DNA of 64,000 nt from JAEUQQ01 sp963697285 (GCA_963697285.1 CAVONI010000002.1:124001-188000), one strand, 5' to 3'; shown: positions 30,566 through 40,372, numbered from the stretch's first letter. Program-made: numbers and translations. Notes: a model not told the origin generated them from the letters alone.

Positions 30566-31663
30566 ATGAGCGAGCACACCCAGGGCCGGATCCTCCTCGT
30601 CGACGACCAGGAGAACAACGTTCGCATCCTCGAGCGGATGCTGCGGCGGTCCGGCTTCCAGCACCTGGCCGGCACGACCGACCCTCGCCAGGTCATGGCG
30701 CTGTTCCACCAGGTGCACCCCGACCTGATCCTGCTCGACCTGCACATGCCGCACCTCGACGGGTTCGCCTTGCTCGAGTTGTTGGCACCGTACCTGGGCG
30801 AGGGCACCTATCTGCCGGTGCTGGTGCTCACCGCCGACATCAGCAGCGAGGCCAAGCAGCGGGCCTTGTCGATGGGTGCGAAAGACTTCCTGGCCAAGCC
30901 GTTCGACTCGACCGAGGTCGTCCTCCGGATCAAGAACCTCCTCGAAGCGCGCTTCCTCTACCTCGCGCTGCAGGAGCAGAACGACCTCCTCGAGACAAAG
31001 GTCCAGCAGCGCACGCACGAGCTCGAGGAGGCGCAGGTCGAGATCCTCGAGCGCCTCGCGCTGGCTGCCGAGTTCCGCGACGACGCAACGCAGGAGCACA
31101 CGCAGCGGGTGGGCGACTTGTCGGCGCGACTGGCGCGCAAGGCCGGGCTGCCCGAGGCACTGGTGTCACTCATCCGGCGCGCCGCGCCCCTGCACGACCT
31201 GGGCAAGATCGCGGTGCCCGATCACATCCTGCTGAAGCTGGGGCGGCTCACCGAGGACGAATTCACGGTCGTGCGGAACCACACCGTCGTCGGCGCCCGC
31301 ATCCTCTCCGGCAGCCGGCACCCGCTGCTCCAGCTCGCCGAAACCATTGCCGCAACGCATCACGAGCACTGGGACGGCGGCGGCTATCAGCCCACCATCC
31401 GGGGCGACCAGATTCCCCTGGTGAGCCGCATCGTCGCCGTCGCTGACGTCTTCGACGCCCTGACCCATGCGCGCCCGTACAAGCCGGCCTGGCCCGTAGG
31501 CGAGGCGGTCGCCGAGATCAGGCGGCAGCGCGGCCGCCAGTTCGACCCGCAGATTGTCGATGCGTTCCTCGAACTGCTGCGCGAAGACGGGTTGCTCGTC
31601 CACGAGGCCGAGTCGGTGGTTCCGGGCGCGATGTCCCTTCGCCAGGCCACCGGCACGGACTGA
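30566..31663 (+). CDS. Response regulator with HD-GYP output domain
   Basis: Protein of 365 residues. Residues 1-125 form a receiver (LLVDDQENN, phospho-Asp in LILLDLHMPHLDG, Lys in LAKPFD); a coiled linker (ALQEQNDLLETKVQQRTHELEEAQ) leads to an HD-GYP domain, which in RpfG-type proteins breaks down cyclic di-GMP. HD is in PLHDLGKIAVPD and the second metal site in ATHHEHWDGGGY. The third signature is altered: Gln replaces the Pro of GYP (GGGYQPTIRGDQIPL). No sensor kinase lies beside it. A TACAAT hexamer sits at 30508-30513, predicting a leader of about 45 bases. It converges with the next gene, six bases apart. Confidence 0.88.
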   Translation: MSEHTQGRILLVDDQENNVRILERMLRRSGFQHLAGTTDPRQVMALFHQVHPDLILLDLHMPHLDGFALLELLAPYLGEGTYLPVLVLTADISSEAKQRALSMGAKDFLAKPFDSTEVVLRIKNLLEARFLYLALQEQNDLLETKVQQRTHELEEAQVEILERLALAAEFRDDATQEHTQRVGDLSARLARKAGLPEALVSLIRRAAPLHDLGKIAVPDHILLKLGRLTEDEFTVVRNHTVVGARILSGSRHPLLQLAETIAATHHEHWDGGGYQPTIRGDQIPLVSRIVAVADVFDALTHARPYKPAWPVGEAVAEIRRQRGRQFDPQIVDAFLELLREDGLLVHEAESVVPGAMSLRQATGTD

Positions 31664-31669
31664 GGCGAC

Positions 31670-34519
31670 TCAGCCGACCCCGAGATCGGGCGCGATGGTG
31701 AAGATGCCGGTCTCGGCCGCCGCACCCGGCCGCCGCTCGACGGGTGCGACCTCTCCGGCCTCGAGTCGGGCGAGCGCCGCGCGCACGGCCTCCTGCAACA
31801 ACGGATCGGACGCCGACTCGAGCGCCGCAACCCTACCGCGCAGCGACGTGAGGCGCAGGACGCCCACCGCGTACACCCCGCACGACTTGAGCCACGGGTC
31901 GTCGCTGGCCACGAGCGCCGCGACGGCCTCCTCGCGTGTCTGCATGGTCACGCCGACAATCTGGCTGGCCCGCGTCACACGCTCCGGAACCGTGACGCCC
32001 GGATCGACGAGCGGCACGATGAGCTTGCGCAGCGCTGGCGTCAGGACGTTGTCGAGCAACTCGAGGGCGTTCGCACGCAGCGTGCTGTTGTCTGACCTCA
32101 GCCCGGTCAGCACCGCCGGCAGGTCGTGCTGGGGCCACAACAGGCCCAGCAGCGTGAAGATCCGATCCAGCTCCTGCGCCATCGAGTGCTGCACGCCGAC
32201 GACCACCGGGTCGTCGCCGGCGAAGGCATGGTCGAGTGTCCCGATGATGCCGTAGGTGCGGTAGTGCCCGACGACCTCGCTGGCCAGGGCCGCCTCGACG
32301 GCCGCTCGATCGAGCGACGTCGCGGGGTGCAGGCGGATCAATCGGCCGAGCGCCTCCATGACGCGGGCACGTAGCGCGGGATCACTGTCGATCAGCGCCT
32401 CGGTCAGGGTCTCGTTTGCCTCACCGCCGCCGATCCGGGCCAGCGCCTGCGGAATCTCGCGGCGAACGGAGGGCGTCGTGTCCGACGAGGCGAGCGCGCG
32501 GCAGAGGGGCGTCACGGCCGGCTCGCCGATTTCCACCAGCGCCTCGACGGCGTCCGATGCGAGCGACTCGATCCCGAGGCTGTCGATCAGCCGGGGCACG
32601 AAGGCCGCGGCGCGCAGCGCACCGGTCGCCACGATGGCCTCCCGCACGACCTCGGGCTCCGGGTCTGCGAGCAGCCGCGCCAGCGCGTCGCCGTGGACGA
32701 CAGGCAGCCGGGCCACGAGGCGTGCCGCCTCGATCCGGCTGCGGGTCGTGCCGCCCACCTCGTCGTCGATCATCGACTGGAGGAAGAACGCCGAGGCCTC
32801 GAGGTTCTGCAGCGGCCCCGGCTGGCTGAGGAACGCCACCATCCCGGCCTGCACGGAGTAATCGGGGAATGCCCCGACCTCGTTGATCTTCTGGAGCGGA
32901 TCGATCTGCGCGTGGTGCGCGAGGAACAGGAGCGCAAGCGTGCGTGTTTCGAGGTCGGGATCGCGCAGCAGGGGTTCGACGAGCGGGATCGCGGCGACGT
33001 CGCTCGCCTCGTCGAGCACGACGAGCGCGCGGCGCCTGACCTTCGGCGCGGCGTGCGTGACGAGCGAGCGCACCGCTGGATGGACGGTCTGCCGATGCTG
33101 GCTGGCAAACAGGTCGAGCGCGTAGAGGATGTCGTCCGGGTCGGAGGCGGTGAGGCGCGCCGCCAGCACGTCTGACGTGGAACGGTCGAGCAAGGCGGGA
33201 GCCCGGTCGATGTCGAGGCCGTGCTGCTGGATGCTCTCCTGGATGGCGTCGACGTAGCCGCGTCGCAGGCGGTGGGCCACGACGAACCACACGACGATGC
33301 CCGAGAGGCTGAGCGACGCGATGCCCCTGAGGCCCAGGTGAAAACCGTCGATGGCGAAGAAGTAGAAGTTGAACCCCTGCGTGGCGACGCCGAGGATGAT
33401 GCCGCCCACGCCGTCGGCCACCCGGTTGATGATGAGATCGATCGCACCCTTGACGTGCGTCTTGATCGCCGCGGGGATCGGCAGGTAGAGCAATTCGAAG
33501 GTGGCCTTGTCGACCGAGAAGCGCAGGCCCTGGTCGAACGCATTGGTGAGCAGCACCGCCCAGAGCATGGGGAAGACGAAGATGAGGCTCGACCCGAATC
33601 CCAGCGCGACCGGCAGGATCAGGATGGTGACCGCGATGCCGAAGTGCCGCAGCAAGGGACCGGTGATCAGGATCTGGACGAGGAAGGCGGCAATCCCCAT
33701 CCAGAAGTTGAACATGCCGAAGAACCGCGTGAACGCGTCGGTGTCGTTGAGGAACCGTTGCGACGCGGCCAACCTGAACTGGAAGTCGGTCCACTGCGTG
33801 ACGATGGCCACGATGAAGACCATCGCGGCCAGCAGCCGCAGGTACCGCGTGCGCCCGATGAGCGCAAGGGTCGCGGCGAGCGGGGCCGCCTGCCGCTGCG
33901 CGCGGCGCGACGCGACGTCGTGGCGGCGCACCTTCCATCCCGCGTTGACGACCGCCGCCGTCCCGAGGATGAGCAGGGCCAGCACCAGCAGCAGGTTCGT
34001 GGTCCCGAGGGGGCCGACGAGGAACTGGGCCAGGAGGCCGCCCACGATCGCGCCGAGCGATGCGCCGCTGCCGATGAGGCCGAAGAGGCGCCGGGCCTGC
34101 CGCGTGTCGAAGACCGCGTTGGCGAACGTCCAGGCCTGCACCGGCGCGATGACACCGTAGCAGTTCACCCAGACGTAGAAGGCCACGGCGAGCCACGGTG
34201 CGGGATGGTAGGTGAGCCCCCACCAGAAGCCGAGCACGTTGAGGCACAGGAAGATGAGGCTGCCGGTGATGACCCGCCGCTGCCCCACCCGCGCCGCGAG
34301 GCCCTGGTAGAGCGGCACGAACAGCGACAGCACGATCGGCACGGCGACGTAGACGTAGACCAGCCGGTAGGGACCGAACTGGGCGAGGAACAGTCCGTTA
34401 CGGATCGGCTTGGCGAGCAGGAAGCTGGCCACCGCGATCGCGATGTACAGGAAGGTATAGGTGACGGCCTGCGTCTCGCCGGGCCGGACGTCGAGGAATC
34501 GGCGGAGCCACCCACCCAT
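31670..34519 (-). CDS. Npt-type nucleotide transporter-like membrane protein with HEAT repeats
   Basis: Protein of 949 residues. Residues 1 to about 450 are a 12-helix transporter unit resembling the Npt1/Npt2 ATP:ADP translocase family (VTYTFLYIAIAVASFLLAKPIRNGLFL, FGLIGSGASLGAIVGGLLA, RFSVDKATFELLYLPIP). After the last helix come HEAT-type repeats to about residue 930 (for example PKVRRRALVVLDEASDVAAIPLVEPLLRD and STLRANALELLDNVLTPALRKLIVPLVD). In intracellular bacteria Npt proteins exchange nucleotides with the host, but this free-standing HEAT-fused type has no known substrate. ATG 34519 puts the first membrane helix in the right place. It is divergent from a second protein of the same build. 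Confidence 0.82.
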   Translation of the reverse strand: MGGWLRRFLDVRPGETQAVTYTFLYIAIAVASFLLAKPIRNGLFLAQFGPYRLVYVYVAVPIVLSLFVPLYQGLAARVGQRRVITGSLIFLCLNVLGFWWGLTYHPAPWLAVAFYVWVNCYGVIAPVQAWTFANAVFDTRQARRLFGLIGSGASLGAIVGGLLAQFLVGPLGTTNLLLVLALLILGTAAVVNAGWKVRRHDVASRRAQRQAAPLAATLALIGRTRYLRLLAAMVFIVAIVTQWTDFQFRLAASQRFLNDTDAFTRFFGMFNFWMGIAAFLVQILITGPLLRHFGIAVTILILPVALGFGSSLIFVFPMLWAVLLTNAFDQGLRFSVDKATFELLYLPIPAAIKTHVKGAIDLIINRVADGVGGIILGVATQGFNFYFFAIDGFHLGLRGIASLSLSGIVVWFVVAHRLRRGYVDAIQESIQQHGLDIDRAPALLDRSTSDVLAARLTASDPDDILYALDLFASQHRQTVHPAVRSLVTHAAPKVRRRALVVLDEASDVAAIPLVEPLLRDPDLETRTLALLFLAHHAQIDPLQKINEVGAFPDYSVQAGMVAFLSQPGPLQNLEASAFFLQSMIDDEVGGTTRSRIEAARLVARLPVVHGDALARLLADPEPEVVREAIVATGALRAAAFVPRLIDSLGIESLASDAVEALVEIGEPAVTPLCRALASSDTTPSVRREIPQALARIGGGEANETLTEALIDSDPALRARVMEALGRLIRLHPATSLDRAAVEAALASEVVGHYRTYGIIGTLDHAFAGDDPVVVGVQHSMAQELDRIFTLLGLLWPQHDLPAVLTGLRSDNSTLRANALELLDNVLTPALRKLIVPLVDPGVTVPERVTRASQIVGVTMQTREEAVAALVASDDPWLKSCGVYAVGVLRLTSLRGRVAALESASDPLLQEAVRAALARLEAGEVAPVERRPGAAAETGIFTIAPDLGVG

Positions 34520-34641
34520 GCCGGTGCAGTGTACTCGCGGAGGGTCACCAGCGTCGCCGCTGGCCGCCTTTGTTGTACGATGGGGCGCTTTTTCTGCGAG
34601 TCCCATCTGCCCGCCCATCCGGGGGCGCGAGTACACCACCC

Positions 34642-37600
34642 ATGGCCTTGCTCCGCCGCGCGCTGCGACCCATCGTCGACCTGCAGGACTCGGAAACAGG
34701 CACCGCCCTGTTGATGTTCCTGTACTCGTTCCTCGCGATGACGTCGTACAACATCCTCAAGCCCCTGACGCGCTCGCAGTTCATCAAGAACCTCGGCGCC
34801 GACAACCTGCCGTGGGTGCTGCTCGCGGCGGGGGTCCTGATCGGGTTCATCATGCAGGGCTACAGCAAGGGTGTGGGCCTGCTGCCCCGCAAGTGGGTGA
34901 TCCCGGTCACGCAAGCGATCATGGCGGGCCTGCTGGTGGCGTTCTGGCTCGCCTTCCAGACCGGGTCCGACTGGGTCGCGGCCGCCTTCTATTTCTACGG
35001 CTTGATCCTCGGCGTCCTGTTGATCTCGCAGTTCTGGACGCTGGCCAACGAGGTCTACGACCCGCGACAGGCCAAGCGCATCTTCGGGTTCGTCGGTGGG
35101 GGCGCGAGCCTCGGCGGCATCATGGGCTCGTACATCCTCACGTCGCTGGTCGGCGTGATCGGGCCGACGAACCTGCTGCTGGTGTCGGCGAGCATCCTCG
35201 GCCTGTGCGCGCTGATCGTCACGAGCATCCTGGGACGGGAACGACACCTGGAACTCGCCAGCGTGGTCTCGACGGGCGAAGAGAAGGGTGTCGGCGGCTC
35301 CGAGGCGATCAGGTTGCTGGCCAAGTCGAAGCACCTGCAGATCATCGCGCTGGTCATCGGCTTTGCCGCCATCGGCGCGGCCATCATCGAGCAGCAGCTG
35401 AACATGGCGGCAGCGCAGTTCGCCAGCCAGGGCACCGACCTCGAGCAGATCCTCGGCAAGGTGCAGCTGTGGCTGTCGATCATCGGCTTCGCGATCCAGA
35501 TCTGGCTCACGAGCCGCATCCACCGGTTGCTGGGCATCGGCTTCGCGCTGCTGATCCTGCCGGTCAGCCTCGGATCGTCCGCGCTGATCATGCTGTTCAA
35601 CGCGGCGATCTGGGCGCCGATGCTGGCGCGCGTCAGCGATACCTCGTTGCGCTACACCGTCGACAAGACGACACGCGAGATCCTGTTCCTGCCGCTGTCG
35701 TCAGACACGAAGGCAAAGGCCAAGCCCTTCATCGACGTCACGATGGACCGGCTGTCGAAGGGCATCGGCGCAGCGTTGCTGCTCGTGCTGATCAAGGACT
35801 GGGGCTTCAGTCTCACCTGGCAGCAGCTGAGCTACGCGTCGATCACGATGACGGCGTTGTGGATTTTCGCCGCGCTGGCCGCCAAGCGACGCTACCTGCA
35901 CGCGTTCCGCCAGAGCATCGAGCGCAAGGACGTGGTCGTCGACGACGTGGCCATCGCGGGCGCCGACCTGCAGACGATCGAGACCCTGGTCGGCGAACTC
36001 GCCGATCCGAACGAGCAACGCGTCATCTACGCCATCGATCTCCTCGAGTCGCTCGAGAAGCGTGGCCTCGTCACGCCCCTGCTCCTCCACCACGAGTCGC
36101 CGAAGGTGCGCGCCCGGGCGTTGCGTGCGCTCGGTGGTGCCGCGCCCGAGATCGCCGAGCGCTGGCTGCCCGGCATCAAGCGCATGCTGCAGGACGCCGA
36201 CGTGGACGTCCGCACGGCGGCGGTCGGCGCGCTGGCGAGTATCACGTCGTCGAGCGCGGTGGAACTGGTGCGGCCGTACCTCACGCAACCCGATGCACGC
36301 CTCGCGGCGACCGCGGCCGTCGTGCTCGCGCGGAGCGGCGGCGAGGAAGACCGTGCCCAGGCCGAAGAGACGCTGTCGCGGCTCGCGGCAAACGCGGCTG
36401 ACGCGCCGGCGCGACGCGACGTGGCGATCGCCATCCGCCAGATCAACAGCGACCGGTTCCACGACCTGCTGGTGCCGCTGCTGTACGACGCCGACCCGAC
36501 GGTGGCGTCCGAGGCCATGCGCAGCGTCCGCCAGATCACGGTGGGCGACTTCAGGTTCGTGCCGACGCTCGTCTCGCTGCTGCGCGATCGCCGCGCGAAG
36601 AGCGAGGCGCGCGACGTGCTCATCGGCTACGGCGAGGACGTGGTCGATGCGCTCGCCTTCTTCCTCAACGACACCGACGAGGATCCGTGGGTGCGGCGGC
36701 ACATCCCGGCCACGCTGGCCCGCATCCCGTGCCAGAAGTCCATGGATGCGCTCATCGCGGCGCTGCAGCCCGAACGCGACGGCTTCGTGCGCTACAAGCT
36801 CGTGTCGGCAATCGATCGGCTGCACCGCCAGCATCCGGAGCTGACGTTCCAGGCCGAGACATTCGAACCGCTCGCGGTACGTGAGGCGAAGCACTTCCTC
36901 AACGCCCTCAGCCTCGGCTACAACCTCACGGCCAGGGGTACCTCTCGGAACAGTCGCTGCTCGCGCGCGCGCTCCGCGATCGGCAGGCCCGCAGCCGCGA
37001 TCGGCTCTTCAGGCTGCTCGGGATCATGTACCCGCACGCAAGACGTCGATGCGGCACGCTACGCGATCGAGCACGGCGAGGCGAAGTCGCGGGCCAGCGC
37101 GCTCGAGTATCTCGACAACGTGCTGAGCGGCACGTTGCGCAAGAAGGTCCTGCCCGTGCTCGACGAAGCGCCGATCGCCGACCGGGTGCGCAAGGGCAAC
37201 GCGATCATCGGCACGCGCGAGCGCGACGTCGAGGAGACGCTGGTCCAGCTGGTGAACGACGACGATCAGGTGATCGCGGCGTCGGCCATCCTGCTCGTCG
37301 CCGAGCAACGGATGACACCGCTGGCCGACGACCTCGAGCACATCCTGCAGTTCCGCGACGCACACGACTGGTACGTGTTCGAGGCCGCCTCGTGGGCGCT
37401 GGCCGGGTTCCGGATGTCAGAGGACCGGCGACGCTCGCTGTGGAACGAGCCGCTCCCCGCCGTGGAAATCGCGTCGCGCCTGAGCACGCTGCCGATGTTT
37501 GCGACCACGTGGGTCGATGAACTGTTCAGGTTCGGCGTCACCGGGCACCAGGTGCGCCACGAGGCGGGCGCGAGCCTCTACCAGGAGGGCACGGCGCCGC

Positions 37601-38328
37601 ACGCGCTCCAGTTCCTGCTCGATGGTGAAGCGGTCGTGACCGTGAAGGGAGCGACCGTCGGATCGATCGCGTCGCCGGCGGCCATCGCGTTCGAGGAGGT
37701 GGTGCAGGGAGCCGCGATGAGCGAGTCCATCCGCACCACGACGCGCGCCATCACCCTGTCGCTGTCGCTCGACGAGAGCCGCACGCTGCTCGCCGAGAAC
37801 ACCGAGCTCGTCCAGGGGCTGTTCCGCACGATCGTGACCGACCCGTCGTTCAGCCAACAGCGCACGCTGTTGCGGTCGGCCGGCGAGCACGGGATGGCCG
37901 ACATGGTGGGCGACGGCGTGTCGCCGATCGAGAAGGTGCTGGCGATGCAGCGCATCTCCACGTTCGCGCCGATGGCCACCGACGACCTGTTGCACCTGGC
38001 CAACGTGGCGCGCCGCGTGACGCTCGATCCGAAGACACCGGTGTTCAACAGCGGCGATGCCCCGTCGGTGGTCATCGTGCTCAGCGGCGAGATCTCGCTC
38101 GAGGCGCAGGGCGCGGAGCCGCTCGTGGCCAACGAGGGCGATGCCATCGGTGTCATCGAGACGCTGGCCGGCGTCCCCGTGGGCCGAACGGCCCGCGTCA
38201 CGATGCAGGGCGCCGCGCTCGTCATCTCGCACGACGACCTGTTCGACCTGCTCGGCCATCGGCCGGCGCTGCTGCAGCAGTTGTTCGCCGTGCTGTTCGG
38301 CACCCGCCGCGAGGCGCTGCCGGCGTAG
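34642..38328 (+). CDS. Npt-type transporter-like protein with HEAT repeats and cNMP-binding domains
   Basis: Protein of about 1228 residues, paralogous to the divergent neighbour. Order: 12-helix Npt-like unit to about 430 (LLMFLYSFLAMTSYNILKPLTRSQFI, FGFVGGGASLGGIMGS, RYTVDKTTREILFLPL), HEAT repeats to about 960, then two cyclic-nucleotide-binding-like domains (GASLYQEGTAPHALQFLLDGEAVV and TPVFNSGDAPSVVIVLSGEI). Neither keeps a full cAMP phosphate cassette, so ligand binding is uncertain. Near 36935-37041 about 35 residues are in the wrong frame; removing two bases before and one after gives TQGYLSEQSLLARALRDRQ and PHEDVDAARYAIEHG. The TAG stop runs into a GC hairpin. Confidence 0.82.
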   Translation: MALLRRALRPIVDLQDSETGTALLMFLYSFLAMTSYNILKPLTRSQFIKNLGADNLPWVLLAAGVLIGFIMQGYSKGVGLLPRKWVIPVTQAIMAGLLVAFWLAFQTGSDWVAAAFYFYGLILGVLLISQFWTLANEVYDPRQAKRIFGFVGGGASLGGIMGSYILTSLVGVIGPTNLLLVSASILGLCALIVTSILGRERHLELASVVSTGEEKGVGGSEAIRLLAKSKHLQIIALVIGFAAIGAAIIEQQLNMAAAQFASQGTDLEQILGKVQLWLSIIGFAIQIWLTSRIHRLLGIGFALLILPVSLGSSALIMLFNAAIWAPMLARVSDTSLRYTVDKTTREILFLPLSSDTKAKAKPFIDVTMDRLSKGIGAALLLVLIKDWGFSLTWQQLSYASITMTALWIFAALAAKRRYLHAFRQSIERKDVVVDDVAIAGADLQTIETLVGELADPNEQRVIYAIDLLESLEKRGLVTPLLLHHESPKVRARALRALGGAAPEIAERWLPGIKRMLQDADVDVRTAAVGALASITSSSAVELVRPYLTQPDARLAATAAVVLARSGGEEDRAQAEETLSRLAANAADAPARRDVAIAIRQINSDRFHDLLVPLLYDADPTVASEAMRSVRQITVGDFRFVPTLVSLLRDRRAKSEARDVLIGYGEDVVDALAFFLNDTDEDPWVRRHIPATLARIPCQKSMDALIAALQPERDGFVRYKLVSAIDRLHRQHPELTFQAETFEPLAVREAKHFLNALSLGYNLTARGTSRNSRCSRARSAIGRPAAAIGSSGCSGSCTRTQDVDAARYAIEHGEAKSRASALEYLDNVLSGTLRKKVLPVLDEAPIADRVRKGNAIIGTRERDVEETLVQLVNDDDQVIAASAILLVAEQRMTPLADDLEHILQFRDAHDWYVFEAASWALAGFRMSEDRRRSLWNEPLPAVEIASRLSTLPMFATTWVDELFRFGVTGHQVRHEAGASLYQEGTAPHALQFLLDGEAVVTVKGATVGSIASPAAIAFEEVVQGAAMSESIRTTTRAITLSLSLDESRTLLAENTELVQGLFRTIVTDPSFSQQRTLLRSAGEHGMADMVGDGVSPIEKVLAMQRISTFAPMATDDLLHLANVARRVTLDPKTPVFNSGDAPSVVIVLSGEISLEAQGAEPLVANEGDAIGVIETLAGVPVGRTARVTMQGAALVISHDDLFDLLGHRPALLQQLFAVLFGTRREALPA

Positions 38329-38350
38329 GGGCCGCGCCGCTGCGCGGCCC
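38326..38350 (+). repeat. GGGCCGCG hairpin fused to a TAG stop (copy c)
   Basis: The stop codon of the HEAT/cNMP protein (38326-38328) is followed at once by GGGCCGCGC, loop CGCT, then GCGCGGCCC: a nine-base stem with a different loop from copies a, b, d and e, so the stem is kept while the loop changes. Confidence 0.8.
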
Positions 38351-38400
38351 GGACGCGTGTCCATCCGGCGGGTGTTGCGACCCGTGCCGCGTTCGAATAC

Positions 38401-38466
38401 CCCGGGGGGGCGCGGGGGCGCGGGCGGGCCGCGCGGGGCGCGGGACGGGCGCGCGGGGCGCGGGAC
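38401..38466. repeat. G-rich degenerate and tandem repeats
   Basis: A run of almost only G and C between two hairpin copies. It contains a perfect tandem pair of a 20-base unit (38431-38450 and 38451-38470, starting gcgcggggcg), preceded by looser versions. It looks like the hairpin sequence amplified and decayed. No gene fits here. Confidence 0.7.
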
Positions 38467-38491
38467 GGGCCGCGCGGGGGCGCGGCCCCTA
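38467..38491 (-). repeat. GGGCCGCG hairpin fused to transketolase stop (copy d)
   Basis: On minus, the TAG of the transketolase gene (38491-38489) continues directly into GGGCCGCG, a six-base loop and CGCGGCCC, identical to copies a, b and e. Confidence 0.8.
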
Positions 38492-40342
38492 CAGGAGACC
38501 CTTCACCGCAGCCACGATCGCGCGGGCCGAGATGCCGAAGTGGTCGATCAGTTCGTCAGGCGTTCCGCTGCGGGGCACGTCGCGCACGGCGAGGCGCTGC
38601 ACGGGGATGCGATGGGCCGACACCGCTTCGCTGACCGCGTCACCGAGTCCGCCGGCGGCGTAGTGATCTTCCACGGTGACGATCGCCACGGTGTTACGTC
38701 CGGCCTCGATCAAGGTCGCCGCATCGATCGGCTTCACCGAATAGGCGTCAATGACGCGGATGGCAATCCCCTCTGCGGCCAGCGCATCGTGTGCCTCGAG
38801 CGCTTCGTACACCGTCACGCCCGCGGCGACGACCGTCACGCGATCGTGCTCGCTGCGCCGCAGGGTCTTCGACCCCCCGACCACGAACTCCTCGTCGGAA
38901 GCGTAGATGACGGGCGTCTTCGGCCGCGATGTCCGGATGTAGGCGGGACCGGGGGTGTACGCCGCGAGCGCCACGCACCGCTCGGCACTGACCGCATCGC
39001 ACGGATACAGGACGGTCGCCGCCGGCACCGCCCGCATCATCGCGAGATCCTCGAGCGCCATCTGCGAGGGACCGTCCTCGCCGATCGACACGCCGCAGTG
39101 TGAGCCCGCGAGCTTGATCGAGTTGTGGCCGACACCCGCCATCCGGATGAAGTCGGCGCCGCGCGTCAGGAATGCCGCAAACGTCGAGGGAAACGGGATC
39201 GCGCCCCGGCTCGACAGGCCCATCGCCGCGCCGATCATCGCCTGCTCGGCGATGAAGAACTGGTAGAAGCGCTCGGGAAACACCTTCTCGAAGCGATCGC
39301 TGAAGGTGCTGTTCTTCACGTCGGCATCGAGGGCCACGATGCGCGGGTCGGCAGCGCCGATCTTCGCGAGTGCCGTGCCGTAGGCCTCGCGGGTCGCGAC
39401 CTGATCGCCGAGCGCGTACCCAGGAGCGCTCAGCACGGGCGTGTCGACGTGCGCCGGGCTCGACGGCTTCGCGGGCGCCGGGGGCGTGAACCTGGTGTCG
39501 CGCGGCTCGACGTACTGCGCCTCGAGTTCCGCGATTGCCTTCTGCATCTCGTCGCCGGCCTTGAACGGCTTGCCGTGCCAGCCGTCCTTGCCCTCGGTGA
39601 ACGACACGCCCTTGCCCTTCTGCGTTCTCGCCACCAGCATCGTCGGACGGCCGTTCGTCGCGCGTGCCTCGGTGAAGGCCTGCTGGACGGCGGCCAGGTC
39701 GTGGCCGTCGATGATGATCGTGTGCCAGCCGAAGGCCTGGAACCGCGCCGCGATCGCATTCACGTCGTGCCCCAGCAGCGTGGCGCGGCTCTGGCCCAGG
39801 CGATTGACGTCGACCATGCCGCAAAGGTTGTCGAGACCGAAGAAACTCGCGCTCGAGGCAGCCTCCCAGACCGAGCCCTCGGCGATCTCGCCGTCGCCCA
39901 TCAGCACGTAGGTGCGATAGTCGCTGCCGATCCGCCGCGCGTTCAGCGCAATGCCAACCGCGGCAGCGAGGCCCTGACCCAGTGACCCCGTGGCCACGTC
40001 GACGAAACTCAGGCGGGGGGTCGGGTGTCCCTCGAGGTCCGACGTGAGTTGCCGCAGCTTCAGGACCTCGTCGCGCGGGAACAGGCCGGCCGCGGCCCAC
40101 GCGGCGTACAGGATGGGGGCGGCGTGCCCCTTCGACATGACGAGGCGATCGGCATGCTCGTGCTGCGGGTTCGTCACGTCGTACCGAAGCTCCGACGCGA
40201 AGAGCACCGCCATCAGCTCGGCGCACGACATGCACGTCGTCGGATGCCCGCTGGCCGACGCGGTGGTCGCCCGGATCGAGTCGATGCGGAGTTGCGTGGC
40301 AAGGTTCGTCAGCAGGGCTGGAGCAGGGATGGAACGAGACAC
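38489..40342 (-). CDS. tkt: Transketolase
   Basis: Thiamine diphosphate enzyme of the pentose phosphate pathway, 617 residues, both halves in one chain. Thiamine-binding motif GDGEIAEGSVWEAASSASFFGLDNLCGMVDVN is present in the first half, with SGHPTTCMSCAELM and MSKGHAAPILYAAW near the start; the second half has the pyrimidine-site FFIAEQAMIGAAMGLSSRG and VTVEDHYAAGGLGDAVSE. The length and the SGHPT/SKGHAAP variants put it with the shorter transketolases that resemble the animal type rather than the 660-residue E. coli type. Shine-Dalgarno ggaggt lies 10 bases upstream. Intact. Confidence 0.93.
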   Translation of the reverse strand: MSRSIPAPALLTNLATQLRIDSIRATTASASGHPTTCMSCAELMAVLFASELRYDVTNPQHEHADRLVMSKGHAAPILYAAWAAAGLFPRDEVLKLRQLTSDLEGHPTPRLSFVDVATGSLGQGLAAAVGIALNARRIGSDYRTYVLMGDGEIAEGSVWEAASSASFFGLDNLCGMVDVNRLGQSRATLLGHDVNAIAARFQAFGWHTIIIDGHDLAAVQQAFTEARATNGRPTMLVARTQKGKGVSFTEGKDGWHGKPFKAGDEMQKAIAELEAQYVEPRDTRFTPPAPAKPSSPAHVDTPVLSAPGYALGDQVATREAYGTALAKIGAADPRIVALDADVKNSTFSDRFEKVFPERFYQFFIAEQAMIGAAMGLSSRGAIPFPSTFAAFLTRGADFIRMAGVGHNSIKLAGSHCGVSIGEDGPSQMALEDLAMMRAVPAATVLYPCDAVSAERCVALAAYTPGPAYIRTSRPKTPVIYASDEEFVVGGSKTLRRSEHDRVTVVAAGVTVYEALEAHDALAAEGIAIRVIDAYSVKPIDAATLIEAGRNTVAIVTVEDHYAAGGLGDAVSEAVSAHRIPVQRLAVRDVPRSGTPDELIDHFGISARAIVAAVKGLL

Positions 40343-40372
40343 GGTCGTACCTCCAAACGCGGGAGTCTACCA

